From assembly GCF_001757105.1 (NCBI RefSeq), contig NZ_MDHN01000034.1, forward strand, positions 1 through 64,000: 64,000 nucleotides of DNA, read 5' to 3'. Shown in pieces: positions 48,111 through 57,040 of this stretch. Below the pieces are notes generated by a model. The model was not told the DNA's origin, searched no databases, and saw only the letters and a program-made list of their open reading frames with translations. The position numbers and the translations under genes were made by a program. The stretch's first letter is position 1. Every line of letters starts with the position of its first letter. The DNA is from Alteromonas confluentis. GTDB taxonomy: Bacteria; Pseudomonadota; Gammaproteobacteria; Enterobacterales; Alteromonadaceae.

Positions 48111-50195
48111 TCAAGACAAACTGTTGTTCAGATCAGGGAGGAACGAATCAGTGGTCTGGGAACTGAGCGGCTCTGGTTTACCGTAATAATACCCTTGTAA
48201 GGTATGGCATCCGTGATCAATCAGGAAGTTGGCTTGTTCCAATGTTTCCACACCTTCAGCACACACTGTGAGTTTTAGATGTCTTGCCATTTCAAGAATT
48301 GTCACCGTGATGAGTTCTGAACGTTGAGAAACGCCGATCTGACTCACAAACTGGCGGTCTATTTTGAGGGTGTCGATATTAAACTCGGTGAGATAGCTTA
48401 AGGATGAATAGCCTGTACCAAAATCATCCAGTGCGATTTTGCATCCGTACGTCCGTAAATCTTCGAAGAACTTATTACCAGCCTGAAAGCTTTTAAGGTA
48501 AGCCGACTCGGTGATTTCAAACTCAATGGCACTGGCGCGCTTACCTAATAGCTTGATTTTCTCCAGTACAAATCCGGTGACAGAGTCGTCTTTTAAGTCA
48601 TTGGCAGACAAGTTGAGCGATATCGATGTGGACTCACCATATTGCCCTAGTATTTGATCGATATCGTTGCAGACTTGCTGCACAACCCACTGCGTAATGG
48701 CCGATACCTTGTTGCTTTGTTCGGCGATGGGAATGAACTCTGCCGGTGATACAATACCGAGGTGTGCATTGTACCAGCGAATTAGTGCTTCGAAAGCGAC
48801 GATATGACCGGACTGATTCACTTTTGGTTGGTACACCAGGTAAAATTCATCGTTTTCCAGCGCGCTAATAATGCTGGTGGAAATGCGGATTATCCGGTGG
48901 TTGTCGTCCTGCATCATGCGTGTGAACAGGGTGAATTGTCCGCGTCCATTTCTCTTTGAGTGATACATTGCAATGTCTGCATTACTCATTAATGTGGTGA
49001 GGTTATATTCACAGTCTTTCGCCAACGCCACACCAATACTCGCCCCGGTTTCGAGCCGCCACTGGTCAACAAACTGCTCTTCATTAATAACCGATACTAA
49101 TCGATTCGCCACTTCTTCAACTTGTTCAAATGTGGTTTCCGCAGACAGAATTATCACGAACTCATCGCCACCTAAGCGGCCAACAATATCGTCGGCGCGC
49201 AGGTTTTCACTAACCAAATCGGCAATTTTACACAGTAGCTTGTCGCCAACATCGTGACCGAAAGAATCATTAACCATCTTGAAGCCATCGAGGTCGAGGA
49301 ACAATAGGGCAACATTACTGTTTTCCCGCTTGGCCCGTGATAACTCGATGCTCAGGCACTTCATAAGAAACTGGCGGTTCGGCAAACCGGTGAGCGGATC
49401 GAAATTCGCCAGCTTCTCCATTTGTTCTTGTTGCCGGGTTAGCAGTTTGTTTTTCTGTCGATTCAGTTCCGCTTGCTTATTAATATCTGACATCATGCTA
49501 TTGAAACCGTGAGTCAGAGCTTTGATCTCCGTTTTGCCCTCTACATTAACTTCCACGGCGTAGTCCTTGGTTTCTTCAATGCGTCGCATCTCATCGATTA
49601 GTTCAAATAGCGGAAGCAGGCTACGCCGTTGCAATTCAATCACACAAAACACGGCGGCAAGCAAAATGAAAATCACGAACGGTACAATGGACGAAATAAA
49701 GCGTTGCTGACTCGCTTTTAGTGACTGCTCTATCAAATAGGAGATGACAAGCTTGCCCTGGGGAAGAGCAGGGTCGCCGATTATTCTTACCACTCTAATA
49801 TGGCTTTCTTCTACAAAAAGGCCGTGCTGCAAAGAAAAGAGTTGTCTATCAAAGGCCGGGCCACTTTCGGTTTGTTGCACCGTATGTTCATCCGACGCAC
49901 TGCCAACATAAGCGGTGAGTAATTCACCTTCTTGTGAAAAAACCTTGGCAAACTCCACGTTGTCGTATTCGTCGAGTTTCAGAAGAATGCTCAGTAAAGA
50001 AAATGTGTCCTCCGAACTCGACATAAACGGCAGCAAATCGTTAGCGAGGTTTTCAGAAAGGGCGTTCAGTTCCTTAGACACAAAATCTTCGTACAACCCT
50101 TCGTAAACGCGAATGGAGACCCACATAACCAGTGCGCTGATAACTGTAATTGAAATGAGTGTGATGGCCGCAATTTCAGTACGAAGACTCTTCAA
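48111..50195 (-). CDS. membrane GGDEF-EAL cyclic-di-GMP protein
   Basis: 694 residues starting at TTG, supported by CGGAG seven bases upstream and by the N-terminal membrane helix (about 8-28). Periplasmic domain about 31-167, second helix about 168-186, HAMP-like segment about 190-245. GGDEF is intact at 342-346 with an I-site RADD at 333-336. The EAL domain has EAL at 469-471, NLSANDL and DDFGTG at 590-595, also intact. Either or both activities are possible. The porin and PstS-like genes are convergent and 13 bases away. It may sense a periplasmic signal and control surface attachment or motility. Confidence 0.93.
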   Translation of the reverse strand: MKSLRTEIAAITLISITVISALVMWVSIRVYEGLYEDFVSKELNALSENLANDLLPFMSSSEDTFSLLSILLKLDEYDNVEFAKVFSQEGELLTAYVGSASDEHTVQQTESGPAFDRQLFSLQHGLFVEESHIRVVRIIGDPALPQGKLVISYLIEQSLKASQQRFISSIVPFVIFILLAAVFCVIELQRRSLLPLFELIDEMRRIEETKDYAVEVNVEGKTEIKALTHGFNSMMSDINKQAELNRQKNKLLTRQQEQMEKLANFDPLTGLPNRQFLMKCLSIELSRAKRENSNVALLFLDLDGFKMVNDSFGHDVGDKLLCKIADLVSENLRADDIVGRLGGDEFVIILSAETTFEQVEEVANRLVSVINEEQFVDQWRLETGASIGVALAKDCEYNLTTLMSNADIAMYHSKRNGRGQFTLFTRMMQDDNHRIIRISTSIISALENDEFYLVYQPKVNQSGHIVAFEALIRWYNAHLGIVSPAEFIPIAEQSNKVSAITQWVVQQVCNDIDQILGQYGESTSISLNLSANDLKDDSVTGFVLEKIKLLGKRASAIEFEITESAYLKSFQAGNKFFEDLRTYGCKIALDDFGTGYSSLSYLTEFNIDTLKIDRQFVSQIGVSQRSELITVTILEMARHLKLTVCAEGVETLEQANFLIDHGCHTLQGYYYGKPEPLSSQTTDSFLPDLNNSLS

Positions 50196-50594
50196 TCTAA
50201 CTCCGGAGGTAACGCGTTTTATTTTTTATTTATATTTTTCAGTATAGTCGGTTGTGCAGGACTCGCCCGAAAGGGTGACTTTTTAATCGTTAATTTTTTG
50301 AGAAACTTAGCCGCGCTAATCCTTAAGGATAATTGTTGTATGTCTAACAGACAAAAGCGGTGTTTTTAGCAGAATGATTAAAAAATAAACTGGCTATTCC
50401 CGTTAACTACTGCTAACATCATTTTTGCCTTTCGAAGGTTCTATTCAATTTGTAATGCTATATCTTTAAGTTCTTTGTAAGTATTCCAAGCATCACTTCC
50501 AGAAATCTACAGATCTACGCTTGTTCCAAACCTGATAGCCCTTCTGTGCATCATGGGTTTTTTGCCCACAATTTTTAAATTTCTGGAGTATTTT
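50196..50594. other. long leader and promoter region of the cold-shock gene
   Basis: About 400 AT-rich bases between the GGDEF-EAL gene and the cold-shock gene, both reading outward. It contains the perfect palindrome atccttaaggat (50319-50330), the inverted repeat tgtct-aac-agaca (50341-50353), and a T-rich pyrimidine tract near the start codon. A long leader is usual for CspA-type genes, where it acts as an RNA thermosensor, but the E. coli cold-box sequence was not recognised. Confidence 0.45.
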
Positions 50595-50804
50595 ATGTCT
50601 ACAGCAACTGGTACTGTAAAGTGGTTTGACGAATCTAAAGGTTTTGGTTTTATTTCTCAGGCTGACGGCGGCAAAGATGTATTCGTACACTTCCGTGCGA
50701 TCAAATCTGACGGTTTCCGTACTCTGACTGAAGGTCAGTCTGTACAGTTCAGCATTGAACAAGGCAACAAAGGTCCGCAAGCTGCTGACGTTGTTGTACT
50801 TTAA
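50595..50804 (+). CDS. CspA-family cold-shock protein
   Basis: 69 residues from the ATG at 50595, preceded by GGAG; an in-frame ATG at 50553 is upstream but has no ribosome site. The single OB-fold has both RNA-binding motifs, KGFGFI and DVFVHF, and starts [11 protein letters not shown] as in CspA. It binds single-stranded RNA or DNA and melts mRNA structures at low temperature. A terminator separates it from the following RNA helicase gene, a frequent functional neighbour in cold adaptation. Confidence 0.95.
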   Translation: MSTATGTVKWFDESKGFGFISQADGGKDVFVHFRAIKSDGFRTLTEGQSVQFSIEQGNKGPQAADVVVL

Positions 50805-50828
50805 TTAAGTCACCACTTAATTAAAATT

Positions 50829-50860
50829 ACGGGAGCTCTGGTGAGCTCCCGTTTTTCTTT
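50829..50860 (+). terminator. cold-shock gene terminator
   Basis: A 10-bp perfect stem (acgggagctc, loop tggt, gagctcccgt) followed by TTTTTCTTT. It lies 25 bases after the stop codon. Confidence 0.92.
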
Positions 50861-50901
50861 CGTAATACCCTTCTTCTATATCTATTTTCTTTGAGGTTTA
50901 C

Positions 50902-52212
50902 ATGCAGTTTTCCCAACTGGGCTTAAGCGCGCCGTTACTTAAAGCGGTCACCGCTCTCGGTTATACAACTCCGTCTCCCATTCAGGAGCAGGCGATTCCG
51001 GTTATTTTGTCTGGTAAAGATGTGCTGGCAGCCGCTCAGACCGGTACTGGTAAAACCGCAGGCTTTGCCCTACCCATTATGGAAAAACTGGCAGCAAGTA
51101 ATAAGCCTCGTGGGAACAGCGTACGCGCACTTATCCTGACGCCCACCCGTGAACTGGCGGCGCAGGTTGAAGATAATATTCGAGGATTCAATCAATTCCT
51201 GAATCTGAAATCCACCGTGGTATTTGGTGGTGTAGGAATTAACCCGCAAATGAAACGACTGCGTGGCGGCAGCGACATCCTGGTGGCCACACCGGGCCGT
51301 TTGCTCGACCTGTATCAGCAAAACGCAGTGAAATTCGACCAGCTTGAAGTATTGGTACTGGATGAAGCCGATCGTATGCTCGATATGGGCTTTATTCATG
51401 ATATTAAGCGTGTGCTGAAATTGCTGCCGGCAAAACGTCAGAATTTGATGTTCTCTGCGACGTTTAACCCAACAGTAACCGCACTGGCAGAATCCATTAC
51501 GCAGTCGCCGGTTAAGATATCGGTGACGCCGCCGAACACGACGGTGGAAGAAGTGCAGCAGCGAATCGTGAATGTGGACAAAACCCAGAAAGTGGGTGCT
51601 CTTACTGCATTAATAAAACGTAATGCATGGTCGCAGACGCTGGTTTTCTCCCGTACAAAACATGGCGCAAACCGTATTGCCGACAAACTCACACGTTCTG
51701 GTATTCCCAGCGCCGCTATTCACGGTAACAAGAGTCAGGGGGCCCGCACCCGCGCACTGGCCGAATTTAAAGACGGTACAGTAAAAGCGCTGATTGCCAC
51801 CGATATTGCTGCCCGCGGTATAGATATTGCCCAGTTGCCTGTGGTGGTGAACGTGGATCTGCCTAACACGGCGGCCGACTATGTTCACCGCATTGGCCGT
51901 ACCGGTCGTGCCGGTGCCAGCGGTCAGGCATGGTCACTGGTCAGCGCTGATGAGCTGCAGGAGCTGAAAGACGTGGAAACACTCATTCAACAGCTACTGC
52001 CAAGAGAAACCCTGGAAGGGTTTGAACCGTCGGCAAAACTGGCTGAAACCAAGCTTTCTGCGCCGAAAAAAACCAAAAAACCAAAGAAACCGAAACAACC
52101 TGGGGTAAAGAAAGAGGGCAGTGAAAAGCGCGCTGACAATGCTAGACCAGCACGTCGCAAACCGGCTCGCAGACGCCCGCAGCGTGCGGCTACTGGTTCG
52201 CACGCCAACTAA
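50902..52212 (+). CDS. rhlE: DEAD-box RNA helicase, RhlE-type
   Basis: 436 residues. Motifs in order: AQTGTGKT (I) at 45-52, PTRELAAQ (Ia), TPGRLLD (Ib), DEAD (II) at 154-157, SAT (III) at 185-187, ARGIDI (V) and [10 protein letters not shown] (VI). The tail after about residue 380 is rich in Lys, Arg and Pro, as in RhlE, and should bind RNA. It unwinds RNA duplexes, for example in ribosome assembly and RNA turnover. The ATG follows GAGG. It is placed downstream of the cold-shock gene. RhlE rather than SrmB or CsdA is the best guess by size and tail. Confidence 0.93.
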   Translation: MQFSQLGLSAPLLKAVTALGYTTPSPIQEQAIPVILSGKDVLAAAQTGTGKTAGFALPIMEKLAASNKPRGNSVRALILTPTRELAAQVEDNIRGFNQFLNLKSTVVFGGVGINPQMKRLRGGSDILVATPGRLLDLYQQNAVKFDQLEVLVLDEADRMLDMGFIHDIKRVLKLLPAKRQNLMFSATFNPTVTALAESITQSPVKISVTPPNTTVEEVQQRIVNVDKTQKVGALTALIKRNAWSQTLVFSRTKHGANRIADKLTRSGIPSAAIHGNKSQGARTRALAEFKDGTVKALIATDIAARGIDIAQLPVVVNVDLPNTAADYVHRIGRTGRAGASGQAWSLVSADELQELKDVETLIQQLLPRETLEGFEPSAKLAETKLSAPKKTKKPKKPKQPGVKKEGSEKRADNARPARRKPARRRPQRAATGSHAN

Positions 52213-52268
52213 ATTAGTGTATAGTGCGTGGCCTGAAATTTAGTCAGTAACCCTTTCCAGAGATCTCT

Positions 52269-54002
52269 ATGAGCGGACAAATCGATACCCAGTCTTTGAT
52301 TGCCTCTATGGGCGATGTCGTCGGACAAAGCTATCTGCTAACCGATACCGAGAAAAAACAGCCTTACACCAAAGGATTCCGGTTTGGCTCAGGCGAAGCC
52401 CTCGCCGTAGTGCGACCTGCAACCTTGGTTGAAATCTGGAAAGTACTGAAACTGTGTGTAGAAGCCGATGTCGCGGTTATTATGCAAGCTGCAAACACCG
52501 GTCTTACCGGTGGCTCTACGCCAGACGGCAAAGACTACGACAGGCCGCTAGTGATCATCAGCACCATGCGTATCGACCAAATTCAGCTTATCGATGAAGG
52601 TAAGCAGATTGTTGGTCTGGCGGGCAGCACGCTGTTTGGTCTGGAAGAAAAACTGGCACCCTATGGTCGTGAACCCCATTCGGTGATTGGTTCATCCTGT
52701 ATCGGTGCTTCCATCGTGGGTGGTATTTGTAACAACTCTGGTGGTGCGCTGGTAAAACGTGGTCCGGCATACACTGAATTGTCGTTGTTCGCGCAAATCG
52801 ATGAGAGCGGCAATCTGTCACTGGTGAATAACCTCGGCATTGAACTGGGCGATTCGCCGGAGGAAATACTCGCTAATCTGGAACAGCAAAATTATGCTGC
52901 CGAAAACGTACAGTTCCCAGCACTGCGTGCATCAGACAATGAATATGATGAGCGTGTACGGGATGTGGATTCTGACACACCGTCACGTTTCAACAACGAT
53001 GGTCGTCGCCTGCACGAAGCCTCAGGCTGTGCCGGAAAGCTGGCCGTATTCGCTGTGCGTCTGGATACGTTTCCTATTCCTGATAAGAAGCAGGTGTTCT
53101 ACGTAGGGTCGAATGATTCTGCGATGTTCACTAAAATCCGCCGCGATATTCTGTCTACTTTCAAAAACCTGCCTGATTCCGGCGAGTATCTGCACCGGGA
53201 TTGTTACGATGTGTCCCGTAAGTACGGCAAAGACATGTTTATTGTGATCAATAAACTGGGCGCGAAGTTTATTCCTAAACTATTTGCGTTTAAGCGTAAG
53301 TTCGATGCATTTACCGACAAATTTGGCTTTTTGCCGAACAAAATGTCTGATCGCGTGATGCAATATATGAGCTATCTGTTCCCAGGGCATCTGCCAGCGC
53401 GCATGGAAGTGTACCGCGATAAATATCAGCATCACTGGATTCTGGAAATGAGTAACGACGGCGTAGACGAAGCCCGCGCGTATCTCACCGAGTTCTTTAA
53501 AACCAACGAAGGCAGTTTCTTCGAATGTACCGAAGATGAAGCCGACAAAGCGATTCTTCACCGCTTCGTGGCGGGTGGTGCCATTGGCCGTTATCACATC
53601 ATGAACAGTAAAGATGTCGGCGCCATGATGACCATCGATGTGGCGTTACGTCGTAACGATCCGGACTGGTTTGAAGTGCTGCCAGAAGAGATTGATGAGC
53701 AAATCGACACCAAACTCTACTATGGTCACCTGTTCTGCCACGTTATGCACCAGAACTACGTGCTGAAAAAAGGTGTAGACGCGAAGAAGCTGAAAAACCA
53801 GATCCTCGATACCTTCGATGCACGCAATGCGGAATATCCTGCTGAGCACAACGTAGGGCACGAGTATTTCGCGAAAGACGCATTGAAGTCTTTCTACCGC
53901 TCGTTAGATCCGACGAACAGTTTCAACCCGGGCATTGGTAAAACCACCAAGCTGAAAAACTGGGCAGAGCATTCCGACAGTTGCTGTGGCGGACACGATT
54001 AA
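52269..54002 (+). CDS. dld: quinone-dependent D-lactate dehydrogenase
   Basis: 577 residues, similar to the 571 of E. coli Dld. The N-terminal FAD-binding domain has VVRPATLVEIWKVLKLC, QAANTGLTGGSTP and GSSCIGASIVGGICNNSGGAL. The C-terminal substrate and membrane-binding domains include HLPARMEVYRDKYQHHWILEM and HNVGHEYFA. It oxidises D-lactate to pyruvate and passes electrons to quinones at the inner membrane. It fits with the quinol oxidase encoded in the same window. It is transcribed alone or with the helicase gene 56 bases before it, and has its own terminator. Confidence 0.96.
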   Translation: MSGQIDTQSLIASMGDVVGQSYLLTDTEKKQPYTKGFRFGSGEALAVVRPATLVEIWKVLKLCVEADVAVIMQAANTGLTGGSTPDGKDYDRPLVIISTMRIDQIQLIDEGKQIVGLAGSTLFGLEEKLAPYGREPHSVIGSSCIGASIVGGICNNSGGALVKRGPAYTELSLFAQIDESGNLSLVNNLGIELGDSPEEILANLEQQNYAAENVQFPALRASDNEYDERVRDVDSDTPSRFNNDGRRLHEASGCAGKLAVFAVRLDTFPIPDKKQVFYVGSNDSAMFTKIRRDILSTFKNLPDSGEYLHRDCYDVSRKYGKDMFIVINKLGAKFIPKLFAFKRKFDAFTDKFGFLPNKMSDRVMQYMSYLFPGHLPARMEVYRDKYQHHWILEMSNDGVDEARAYLTEFFKTNEGSFFECTEDEADKAILHRFVAGGAIGRYHIMNSKDVGAMMTIDVALRRNDPDWFEVLPEEIDEQIDTKLYYGHLFCHVMHQNYVLKKGVDAKKLKNQILDTFDARNAEYPAEHNVGHEYFAKDALKSFYRSLDPTNSFNPGIGKTTKLKNWAEHSDSCCGGHD

Positions 54003-54030
54003 GCAAATCCGTTTACGCAAATGAACAAAC

Positions 54031-54061
54031 AAAAGGCGAACTATCAGGTTCGCCTTTTTTG
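54031..54061 (+). terminator. dld terminator
   Basis: An 11-bp perfect stem (aaaaggcgaac, loop tatcag, gttcgcctttt) with a T run at its end. It lies 28 bases after the dld stop and is convergent with the Dabb gene. Confidence 0.92.
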
Positions 54062-54087
54062 TCTGCCTATCTGGCCGCTAAGCGGGG

Positions 54088-54504
54088 TTAGACCATCAGT
54101 GAGTCGTGAACTACCACCTTTTCCCACAGCCCGGAGCACTCCTCTACAAACTTTAAATGTAATGGATGGGTTTGGTAGGCATCCTGATCTTCGGTGTTGT
54201 TAAACATCATCAGCTCAGAAACGTGGAAGCTGTTATCAACCACATCACGCACCATGGTGGATGCGGGGACGCCAACGAACAGTTTCTGCACTTGAGGAAT
54301 GCCTTCCAGCGTTTTTAACCCTGCAATGAGCTTGTCTCGATCGCTTTGAGATTCAGGATTGGCAAGCCAAAAGTAAACCATATGATGCACTTTCGGCGTC
54401 TTGTGACCGTCTGGTGAGGCTGTGGCTGAGGCAGGTAACGCAGCAGTAACCGCCAGGGCACCGCCCGTTGTCATTAATTTTCGGCGTGTAATATCGGTCA
54501 TCAT
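54088..54504 (-). CDS. Tat-exported Dabb-domain (stress-responsive A/B barrel) protein
   Basis: 138 residues. The N-terminus has a twin-arginine pattern (ITRRKLM) then a mild hydrophobic region ending SATA, so it is probably exported folded by the Tat system. Residues from about 35 match the Dabb ferredoxin-like barrel: VHHMVYFWL, DKLIAGLKTLEGIP, FHVSELMMFN and the final HP-containing helix. Two adjacent ATG codons (54504 and 54501) follow AAGGA; the first is used here. The role of Dabb proteins is unclear, and export is unusual for the family. It lies tail to tail with dld. Confidence 0.85.
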   Translation of the reverse strand: MMTDITRRKLMTTGGALAVTAALPASATASPDGHKTPKVHHMVYFWLANPESQSDRDKLIAGLKTLEGIPQVQKLFVGVPASTMVRDVVDNSFHVSELMMFNNTEDQDAYQTHPLHLKFVEECSGLWEKVVVHDSLMV

Positions 54505-54747
54505 TGTTCCTTATTATTGGCTCCTGGCGTTTAGAGGTACTCTTGGCTACAAGTCTAAACGCCTTAAATTTCACCTAGCCTGCGTTTTTTCACTACCTTT
54601 CGCAATACTAACGAGGCAAACTGGTGATTCATCGACATAAATGGTCGTTGGGATAAAATTTTATTATCGTAAAAACGAAGATAAAGCTTTACGACAAATA
54701 TAAATGCAGTTAAAAAGCCGCGTAAAGAAAAACCATATGGTGCTTTA

Positions 54748-56067
54748 ATGGAAAACCTTGTTTCATCGATTCAAAATTACTATCAGCAAGCGCTGGAGCA
54801 AATACTCAGCCCCACGTTTCTGTATCAGGTAGGTGCACTGCTAATCATTTATCTGGTTGGCTGGCTGGCATCACGGAAAGTGCGGGATTTGTTCCCCATG
54901 ACCCGGAACGAACCCCAATCCGGGGCGCACTCTCTTCAAACGTTCGTATACCGGCTGGGGGGGACGCTGTTTCCAGTTTTCACCATTACCTTATTGAAGT
55001 TAACGAGTGTGCTGGGTAAACAATATCAGCTTGATGCCTGGTTGCTTGAAATCGCCATGATCATCGCGGTGATGCTGTTCTTAAACTCGATAATCAGTAA
55101 CTTTGTGGTTAACAAGGGAATTGCCGCTTTCCTGCGCTGGATTGGTCTGCCCATTGTGTTTCTGCACTTAATTGATGTATTGCCGAAAGTCATTGGCGCA
55201 CTGGAAACCGTTTCGTTTTCAGTGGGCAACGTTGATATTTCTGCTTATGGCATTCTTCGCGTTCTGGTGTTTGGTATTCTGCTGTTCTGGCTTGGCCGCG
55301 CTTCCAACAATATGGGTAAAGATATTATCCGTAATCAGAAGAAGCTGGATGTTTCTACCAAAGAGGTATTTGCCAAGCTGTTCGAAGTGGCGCTGTTCTG
55401 CGTTATCTTCCTGCTGTTACTGAACATCATGGGCATTAATCTTACAGCACTGGCGGTATTTGGTGGTGCTGTGGGTGTGGGTCTTGGTCTTGGTTTACAG
55501 TCCATCGCGTCGAACTTTATCTCGGGTATCATCATTCTGCTCGATCGCTCGCTGACGGTGGGTGATTACGTGGAATTAGACGATGGCAGTAAAGGTTTCG
55601 TTCGTGAATTCAAAATGCGCTATGCCGTGCTTGAAACCTATGACGGCAAAGACATTCTGGTACCAAATGAAAAGTTCATTAACTCGCTACTGGTTAACTG
55701 GACCCACAAAGACTCGAAGCAGCGCTATCGTATTGATTTCTCTGTAGCCTACAGAACGGATATTCGCTCAATGGTGGAAATCATTAAAGACGCCGTATCT
55801 GAACATCCGCAAGTGATCAGCGGTGATGACGTAGCGGTTGAATATCGTCCTGACTGTGAAATTGACAGCTTCGGTGACTCCGGCGTAAACATGTTCGTCG
55901 AGTTCTGGATGGAAGGCGTTGATGATGGACAAAACCGGGTAGGTGGCGACTTACTGCTGATGGTATTCGAAACGCTGCGCGAACACGATATTGAAATTCC
56001 GTTCCCGCAACGGGAAGTCCGTGTCATCAACGAAGATGCAATTAAACTGAGTAACACTACGCCGTAG
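54748..56067 (+). CDS. MscS-family mechanosensitive channel
   Basis: 439 residues. Several membrane helices occupy the first 260 residues. The pore-lining MscS segment is FGGAVGVGLGLGLQSIASNFISGII, followed by the beta domain (LDRSLTVGDYVELDDGSKGFVREF, TYDGKDILVPNEKFI). The C-terminal domain is of MscS type. It should open under membrane tension to release solutes on osmotic downshock. It is larger than MscS (about 286) and belongs with the medium-size channels with additional N-terminal helices. It ends with a strong terminator shared with the convergent toxin-antitoxin pair. Confidence 0.92.
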   Translation: MENLVSSIQNYYQQALEQILSPTFLYQVGALLIIYLVGWLASRKVRDLFPMTRNEPQSGAHSLQTFVYRLGGTLFPVFTITLLKLTSVLGKQYQLDAWLLEIAMIIAVMLFLNSIISNFVVNKGIAAFLRWIGLPIVFLHLIDVLPKVIGALETVSFSVGNVDISAYGILRVLVFGILLFWLGRASNNMGKDIIRNQKKLDVSTKEVFAKLFEVALFCVIFLLLLNIMGINLTALAVFGGAVGVGLGLGLQSIASNFISGIIILLDRSLTVGDYVELDDGSKGFVREFKMRYAVLETYDGKDILVPNEKFINSLLVNWTHKDSKQRYRIDFSVAYRTDIRSMVEIIKDAVSEHPQVISGDDVAVEYRPDCEIDSFGDSGVNMFVEFWMEGVDDGQNRVGGDLLLMVFETLREHDIEIPFPQREVRVINEDAIKLSNTTP

Positions 56068-56084
56068 TGATTCAGTGAATAGCC

Positions 56085-56117
56085 AAAGGGCCTGTGAGTT
56101 TCACAGGCCCTTTTTTT
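56085..56117. terminator. MscS gene terminator
   Basis: A 13-bp perfect stem (aaagggcctgtga, loop gtt, tcacaggcccttt) with seven T on the plus strand. On the minus strand the following sequence is not T-rich, so action on the antitoxin transcript is uncertain. Confidence 0.92.
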
Positions 56118-56121
56118 ACCT

Positions 56122-56424
56122 TCATGCAATGACTTCTAGTCCTTTTTTCTCCGCAATGGAGAGCATTTTTAAGGCAGGCCCCCTCGGGGTACTATCGCCT
56201 TGTTCCCATTTTTTGACTAATTTGTCACTAACATTAAAGTACTGCGCAAATACAGGCTGAGATAGATTGTACTTCAAGCGCAGATTTCTAACTTGCTCCG
56301 GTGTAAACGCTTGGACGCTTGTTAAGCATAAAGCGTCGAATTTGCGCATGGTGGTTTTTTCTATCACACCAGATTTGCGTAGACCCTTAGCTGTTTTATG
56401 CACGGACTTAAGAATTTCACTCAT
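56122..56424 (-). CDS. HigA-type helix-turn-helix antitoxin
   Basis: 100 residues from the ATG at 56424, which has a near-perfect GGAGGTGATT leader and overlaps the toxin gene by 8 bases. A longer start at 56460 lies inside the toxin gene. The helix-turn-helix is clear (EQVRNLRLKYNLSQPVFAQYFNVSDKLVKKWEQGDSTP). As second gene in a toxin-first operon it should neutralise the toxin and repress its own promoter. Confidence 0.9.
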   Translation of the reverse strand: MSEILKSVHKTAKGLRKSGVIEKTTMRKFDALCLTSVQAFTPEQVRNLRLKYNLSQPVFAQYFNVSDKLVKKWEQGDSTPRGPALKMLSIAEKKGLEVIA

Positions 56425-56791
56425 AATCACCTCCCACGATAAATAGTTCACCATCTTCAATCAGCGTATCAATTTCAGCCTGAGTAAAATTTAGAAAAGT
56501 CATCGCTATTTCTTTCAGAGCCAACTTTTCACTGGCGCTAATGTTCGCTTTTGTCTTTTTAGAAAACGCGTAGAGAAAGAAGTACTTGTTACCAATGTTT
56601 GCTCCTATGATGGTCCTGTAACCTGCACTTTTTCCTCGATGGCCGGTCGCTATACGCTTTTTATAGACGTTACCGCCGAGGTCTGCATCGAATAGGCCTG
56701 CGGCGATCTCATTACAAGCGTCGACAAGGCTTGTATCGCTCAGGTTTGTTTTTTTCGTTAAAGACACAAACTCCTTCGTTTTATAAATCAA
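56417..56791 (-). CDS. RelE/HigB-superfamily toxin (PF06296 type)
   Basis: About 124 residues from TTG at 56791, which has GGAG at good spacing; a TTG at 56803 would add four residues but lacks a ribosome site. Features of the family are IYKTKEF near the start, FDADLGGNVYKKRIA, GKSAGYRTIIGANIGNKYFFLYAFSKK and a C-terminal KLALKEIA helix. Members of this RelE-fold group act as ribosome-dependent mRNA interferases. A rare TTG start for the toxin and a strong ATG leader for the antitoxin would favour excess antitoxin. Confidence 0.88.
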   Translation of the reverse strand: MIYKTKEFVSLTKKTNLSDTSLVDACNEIAAGLFDADLGGNVYKKRIATGHRGKSAGYRTIIGANIGNKYFFLYAFSKKTKANISASEKLALKEIAMTFLNFTQAEIDTLIEDGELFIVGGDYE

Positions 56792-56803
56792 AGTGTACTC
56801 CAA

Positions 56804-56983
56804 CGGGGTATAGTTTCAAGGTTTTACATTGCAGGGGGAATATTTATCTCTGGTGAGCTAACTTATTAGCTGCACTCAAATGAATGCCTAACTCTGAACA
56901 AAAGAGAAAGTACTTAGAGGAAAATATTGGCAGCATGCCGAAGGAAGCGAAACTGGACTGAATAACGGAAGTATTTTAGAAGC
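56804..56983. other. intergenic region upstream of the toxin-antitoxin pair
   Basis: About 180 AT-rich bases with no gene. It must hold the toxin-antitoxin promoter and the operator for the antitoxin. No clear palindrome was identified by eye. Confidence 0.35.
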
Positions 56984-57011
56984 AAAAAAGCCTGTGACTA
57001 TGCACAGGCTT
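56984..57011 (-). terminator. terminator of the CoA hydrolase/transferase gene
   Basis: A 9-bp stem (aagcctgtg 56989-56997, cacaggctt 57003-57011) runs into six T on the minus strand. It lies 29 bases past the stop of the leftward CoA-transferase gene. Confidence 0.88.
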
Positions 57012-57040
57012 CCTCTAAGAAAAACATGACTATTTAGCTG

